A stretch of 9,573 bases of DNA from Brachyspira pilosicoli (GTDB lineage Bacteria > Spirochaetota > Brachyspiria > Brachyspirales > Brachyspiraceae), in NCBI RefSeq assembly GCF_019402445.1, contig NZ_SRZM01000138.1, forward strand, positions 1 through 9,573, written 5' to 3'. Both the position numbers and the translations under genes were made by a program. Numbering within the stretch: position 1 is the first letter of the stretch; the number at the start of each line of letters is the position of its first letter. Positions 6,194 to 9,573 of this stretch are shown in pieces. Under the pieces are notes generated by a model. It saw only the letters and a program-made list of their open reading frames with translations, did no database searches and was not told the origin of the DNA.

Positions 6194-7447
6194 ATGGATA
6201 ATTTAGATAATCAATGTGAATGTGAATTTTGTAAAAACAATTCTGCTTCATTTAATGAGCATAATAATATAGATTGTGATTCTCTTATAGAATGCATAAA
6301 TAAATCAAAATATAGAGAATATATATTTGGAGAGAATTCATACAGCAAAACTCTTTCTTATTACATAGGTGCTTTCTGGATTGATAATGAGCATACAAAA
6401 AATATTATAATCAATCCTAAAATAGAAAATATTGATTTTATGAAGATGTTTTCAAAATGTTTATCATATTCAAATATTGTGAAATGTTTTAATGAAATAT
6501 ACAGCATAAATTTTGAAGAGCCTCCAATAAACTACAAAGGCGATATTTTAATAAAAGGACTTGATGCTCTAACAAGTATTCATTTTTTGAGAATGCTTGA
6601 ATTAGAGCTTAATAACGGACTTAAAAGAAATTTTATTAGAAAAAGAGAAAATCTTAATTCCAAAATAAAGGGAAAAATAGATTTTTCAAATCATATAAAG
6701 AAAAATATTGTAACTGCAAGAGATGACAGGGTATACTGTTCTTATTTTGATTATGATATAAATTGTTTAGAAAATAGGATATTAAAAAAAGCATTAAAAA
6801 TATGCAATTCTAATATAGGTTTAATTTATAATTCTTTTAATAGTATGTCATTTTTTTCTGAAGTGTCTGATGAGCTTCATCTTTATGAACTTAATAATAT
6901 AAGGTTGAATCCTTTATACAAAAAATATAAACTTCTTATAAAATTAGCCATCAATATAATAAAATTAAGAAGATATAAAGATTCAAACAAAGAAAATTCT
7001 GCTCCACCTTTTTATATTGATATGTCATTATTATTTGAGAAATATGTTTATGCTTTACTTATGGATTCATTAAAAGGAAAGGCAAAAATATTATATCAAA
7101 AAAGTTACAGTAGGTACAGATTTAAGCCTGATTTCATAATTAAAGGCAATGGATATAATTATATAGCAGATTCAAAATACAAAAGAATTTATAATGATAA
7201 TTATATTAATAAAAAATATAAAGGAAATAATATTATAAAAGATATTAGACAGCTTTCTGGATACGGAAGACTTAAAAGTATAATAAAAGAATTTACAAAT
7301 GATAATAATAATTATGTTCCAAATTGTCTTATAATATATCCTTCAGAGAATTCAAATAATACAAACATAGATTTTAAAAAAAAAGAAAAAATTAAATGTT
7401 TAGTTAATTTTGAAAAACTATCTATAAAACTTCCAACATTAAATTAA
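6194..7447 (+). CDS. mcrC: McrC: PD-(D/E)xK nuclease subunit
   Basis: This 417-residue protein is the cleavage subunit that joins the McrB ring and cuts DNA. The C-terminal half carries the McrC nuclease signature: LFEKYV (280-285, with Glu282), Pro312-Asp313, Asp326-Ser-Lys328 in ADSKYK, and a later DIRQLSGYGR block (350-359, Gln353). Together these form the PD-(D/E)xK active site. The YYIGAFW (56-62) and INPKI (73-77) blocks look like the N-terminal McrC domain that contacts McrB. The first 34 residues are unusual, with five cysteines (8, 10, 13, 28, 34), including a Cys-x-Cys-x-x-Cys cluster that might bind zinc. The ATG is five bases after the mcrB stop with no good Shine-Dalgarno, so coupled translation is likely. 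The gene looks intact. Confidence 0.88.
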   Translation: MDNLDNQCECEFCKNNSASFNEHNNIDCDSLIECINKSKYREYIFGENSYSKTLSYYIGAFWIDNEHTKNIIINPKIENIDFMKMFSKCLSYSNIVKCFNEIYSINFEEPPINYKGDILIKGLDALTSIHFLRMLELELNNGLKRNFIRKRENLNSKIKGKIDFSNHIKKNIVTARDDRVYCSYFDYDINCLENRILKKALKICNSNIGLIYNSFNSMSFFSEVSDELHLYELNNIRLNPLYKKYKLLIKLAINIIKLRRYKDSNKENSAPPFYIDMSLLFEKYVYALLMDSLKGKAKILYQKSYSRYRFKPDFIIKGNGYNYIADSKYKRIYNDNYINKKYKGNNIIKDIRQLSGYGRLKSIIKEFTNDNNNYVPNCLIIYPSENSNNTNIDFKKKEKIKCLVNFEKLSIKLPTLN

Positions 7448-7561
7448 TATTTTTGATTTTCTTATAAATAATTTTTTGATAAGTAAAAAATAACATAATT
7501 TAAATAATTAAGAAAATAAAAATTATTAGTTACACTCAGTTATCATACAAATAATATAAAC

Positions 7562-7589
7562 TTGAAAAAAATATTTTTGCCTGTAAAAT
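7562..7589 (+). promoter_or_regulatory. candidate promoter of the PP2C gene
   Basis: TTGAAA (7562-7567) and TAAAAT (7584-7589) are 16 bases apart, each one mismatch from consensus, about 35 bases before the ATG. The 177-base gap after mcrC otherwise holds no gene and no convincing terminator (only a weak CTTAT/ATAAG pairing), so some read-through from the mcr operon is possible. Confidence 0.5.
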
Positions 7590-7624
7590 ATAAAAAATAT
7601 AAAAATTAAGGAATGTGAAATAAT

Positions 7625-8359
7625 ATGGATATTTTCTCTTTTACAAATAAATCTAACAATAACAAAACAAATACTGATACTATACTTTTTAATAGCGAAG
7701 CAATACTTGGAAGACCGTTAATAATAAATGAACAAAACAATTACAGTCATTTTATAAACTCTATGGAAGGTACTTGTATATCATTAGTTGCTGATGGTTT
7801 GGGAGATACTTTTGCTTCAAAGCTTGCTATAGATGTTTTTAATGAGAACTTTTTGGATTTAGTAGAACTTGTTGGAGAGCAAGAAGTGATAAACTGGATA
7901 ATGCATAACTTTATCAAATTAGAAGTTAATGCTGCTAGAGAATCTGCTGATGATGTTCAAAAATCTATGGCAGGTGCTTCTATTGCGGGGGTATTATATC
8001 ATAAGTTTGCTGGTGTATTTGTGTTTCATGCGGGGGATGCTAAAGTGTTTTGCATAGATAAAAATAAGGCTACTCAAATAACAAGAGACCATGTTAATGG
8101 ATATGCACTTGAAAATTGTGCTTGTGCCGGCGGAGGACACTACATTACAATAGAAGGCTCTAGAAGAAACAAAAGTCAAAACTATTTTATTGCTACTAAT
8201 TCTATGTGTGAAGCTATAGCATCTAATTACAGCTCATTAGAAGATGGTGTTTATAATATAATGAGTTTATCCACAGAAGAGGCTATAAACAAATTAAAAA
8301 CTATTAACAGCAATGACAATATAACAGCCTTTGGATTAAAAAACCTTTACACTATTTAA
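7625..8359 (+). CDS. PP2C-family protein phosphatase, altered metal motif
   Basis: This 244-residue cytosolic protein has the PP2C order of motifs. Asn16-Thr-Asp18 corresponds to the N-terminal NxD motif; VADGLGD at 55-61 has Asp57-Gly58; AGASIAG at 116-122 is usually GTT; AGDAK at 136-140 has Asp138; TRDH at 153-156; and DNIT at 231-234 has Asp231. Such enzymes remove phosphate from Ser/Thr using two or three metal ions. The usual Ser-Asp-Gly motif near residue 192 reads Thr-Asn-Ser (191-193), replacing a metal-ligand Asp with Asn. Activity may therefore be reduced, or this may be a pseudophosphatase. An AAGGA lies 12 bases before the ATG, which is long. Its neighbour downstream is an RsbW-like kinase, so the pair may act on a shared phospho-regulated partner. 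No sensor domain is present. Confidence 0.75.
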   Translation: MDIFSFTNKSNNNKTNTDTILFNSEAILGRPLIINEQNNYSHFINSMEGTCISLVADGLGDTFASKLAIDVFNENFLDLVELVGEQEVINWIMHNFIKLEVNAARESADDVQKSMAGASIAGVLYHKFAGVFVFHAGDAKVFCIDKNKATQITRDHVNGYALENCACAGGGHYITIEGSRRNKSQNYFIATNSMCEAIASNYSSLEDGVYNIMSLSTEEAINKLKTINSNDNITAFGLKNLYTI

Positions 8360-8377
8360 TAATTTGTATATAAAATC

Positions 8378-8405
8378 TTGACAATGCATATTATTTAACT
8401 ATACT
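8378..8405 (+). promoter_or_regulatory. promoter of the RsbW-like gene
   Basis: A perfect -35 TTGACA (8378-8383) and a -10 TATACT (8400-8405, five of six) are separated by 16 bases. Transcription would start about 30 bases before the ATG at 8443. The architecture is the same as the mcr promoter. It means the ATPase and TPR genes can be expressed separately from the phosphatase. Confidence 0.7.
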
Positions 8406-8442
8406 TTATTTATATCGTATAAAAAATACTATATACAATAAT

Positions 8443-8826
8443 ATGCTGAAGATGGAAATACCAAGTAATAAAACATTAATACCATATATATCTGAAATCT
8501 TTATTCAGTACTTGCATTCACATGATATAAAAGACGCTGATGCCATGCAAATAGCCTTTGAAGAAGCTTTAACTAATGCTATAGTTCACGGCAACAATAA
8601 TGATTATAGCAAAAATGTAAATATATTGTTTAATATAAAAGAAAACATGCTTGAAATCAGCATAGAAGATGAGGGCAGCGGATTCAATTACAAAGCTATA
8701 AAAATAAACAATGATGACGTCTACCGCAAAAACGGACGAGGCATACTTTTAATATCACTCTACACAGACAGTTTTCACTTTGAAGACTACGGCAGAAAAA
8801 TAGTAATGAACAAGTACATAAGTTAG
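8443..8826 (+). CDS. RsbW-like anti-sigma factor / serine kinase ATPase
   Basis: This 127-residue single-domain GHKL ATPase has the features of the RsbW/SpoIIAB group. The N box is Glu41-Ala-Leu-Thr-Asn45 followed by His49-Gly50, the G1 box is Asp76-Glu-Gly-Ser-Gly-Phe81, and the G2 box is Gly98-Arg-Gly-Ile101. Length and motif spacing match stand-alone anti-sigma kinases. Members bind a sigma factor or other target and phosphorylate a STAS-domain antagonist; a PP2C-type phosphatase reverses this. The PP2C gene directly upstream fits that scheme, but neither a STAS protein nor a sigma factor is seen in the window. No Shine-Dalgarno precedes the ATG at 8443, and Met4 (ATG at 8452) is a possible alternative start. 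A TPR gene follows after 40 bases and is probably cotranscribed. Confidence 0.82.
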   Translation: MLKMEIPSNKTLIPYISEIFIQYLHSHDIKDADAMQIAFEEALTNAIVHGNNNDYSKNVNILFNIKENMLEISIEDEGSGFNYKAIKINNDDVYRKNGRGILLISLYTDSFHFEDYGRKIVMNKYIS

Positions 8827-8866
8827 AAATAATTAAACCAAATATCAAAGAAGTTTTAATAGTATT

Positions 8867-9573
8867 ATGACCGAAGAATTAAAATCAAAAATACAAAAAT
8901 TAATATTAGAAAAAAAATTTGAAGAAATAATAAATCTATGCGATGAAGCTATTGAAAAAGATGATAAAGATGAAGAGGCATACTTTTTTAAAGGCACTTT
9001 TCTTATAGAATTAAAAAAATATGATGAAGCTATATATAATTATAATGAGGCATTAAAACTTAATGATAAAAACATAAATATTTATTTTAACATTGGAACA
9101 GTAAAATTAAATTTAAAAGAAAATGATGAAGCTATAAAATATTTTAATAAAGTTATAGAATTAAATCCAAATTATGAGATGGCATATATAAGTAGAAGTT
9201 TATGCCATGAAATTAATAAACAATATAGAGAAGCAATTGAAGATTTAGATAAAGCTATTAAATTGAATCAATATAATGAAGCAGCATATTTTTATAGAGG
9301 AATAGATAAAAATTATATTAGATTATATAATGACGCTATTAATGATTTTTCTATAGCTATTTCAATAATAGATTCTTATAGAAATAGTTATTATAATAGA
9401 GATTTATTTTCTAGTATACTTCAAACATATCCTAATGTAAATAATTTCAATTTAGACAATAATTTTTTACAAACAATAGGTGAAAGTGCAATAAAAACTA
9501 TTTATAACCACACAAACCTTTATAACAAGATATTAAATACAGAACAAACATATATTTTATCTTTTTATAATAG
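8867..9573 (+). CDS. tetratricopeptide repeat protein, 3' end outside the window
   Basis: An open frame of 235 codons starts at the ATG at 8867 and runs off the window without a stop. Four consecutive 34-residue TPR units are visible at about 35-68, 69-102, 103-136 and 137-170, with the usual pattern such as AYFFKGTFLIELKKYDEAI and a closing LN or LNP. A partial unit precedes them at 1-34. Past residue 170 the repeat pattern fades into an Asn/Tyr-rich region that may be another domain. There is no signal peptide or membrane helix in the visible part. TPR arrays bind other proteins. Its place behind a phosphatase and a kinase suggests a scaffold, but Brachyspira-like genomes carry many TPR genes. 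No clear Shine-Dalgarno is seen. Confidence 0.85.
   Translation, partial: MTEELKSKIQKLILEKKFEEIINLCDEAIEKDDKDEEAYFFKGTFLIELKKYDEAIYNYNEALKLNDKNINIYFNIGTVKLNLKENDEAIKYFNKVIELNPNYEMAYISRSLCHEINKQYREAIEDLDKAIKLNQYNEAAYFYRGIDKNYIRLYNDAINDFSIAISIIDSYRNSYYNRDLFSSILQTYPNVNNFNLDNNFLQTIGESAIKTIYNHTNLYNKILNTEQTYILSFYN

Noticed and set aside
7448..7490. Terminator after mcrC
   Set aside because: Only a five-base CTTAT/ATAAG pairing with a large loop; too weak to call.
7994..8179. Minus-strand frame inside the PP2C gene
   Set aside because: Antisense to conserved phosphatase motifs; no supporting signals.

Overview
The window is strongly AT-rich (A/T-biased third codon positions, A- and T-runs throughout) and reads like a spirochaete of the genus Brachyspira. 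That assignment rests on overall composition, the style of the proteins (GH57 branching enzyme, BatA-type VWA protein, TPR proteins) and GC-rich repeat islands set between AT-rich genes. It is recognition from memory, not a database result.

Left part, minus strand (about 1-2110): a tRNA-Leu(UAA) gene with its own promoter is followed by a 66-residue two-helix membrane protein, a BatA-type von Willebrand A protein and a DUF2752 membrane protein. The last two are coupled through a TAATG stop/start overlap. GC-rich repeat islands lie at both ends of this block (1-89 and about 1981-2115) and share a 12-base word in the same orientation. Next comes a long GH57 glucan branching enzyme gene (2247-3836, minus) with a clear intrinsic terminator and a plausible promoter.

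Centre, plus strand (4132-7447): a type IV (McrBC-like) restriction operon driven by a near-consensus promoter. It encodes (i) a free-standing 136-residue domain, (ii) an McrB GTPase whose N-terminus is a roughly 64% identical copy of that domain, and (iii) an McrC PD-(D/E)xK nuclease. The domain is probably a PUA-like (EVE/YTH-type) reader of modified bases. McrB also has an in-frame internal start behind an AAGGA, which could yield a short McrB lacking the reader. The cell may therefore make reader alone, reader-GTPase and GTPase alone. This is the most interesting part of the window.

Right part, plus strand (7625-9573): a PP2C-family phosphatase with a changed metal-ligand motif, an RsbW-like anti-sigma-type ATPase/kinase behind its own strong promoter, and the first 235 codons of a TPR protein that runs off the end. 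Phosphatase and kinase side by side suggest a partner-switching type of regulation, but no STAS antagonist or sigma factor is visible here.
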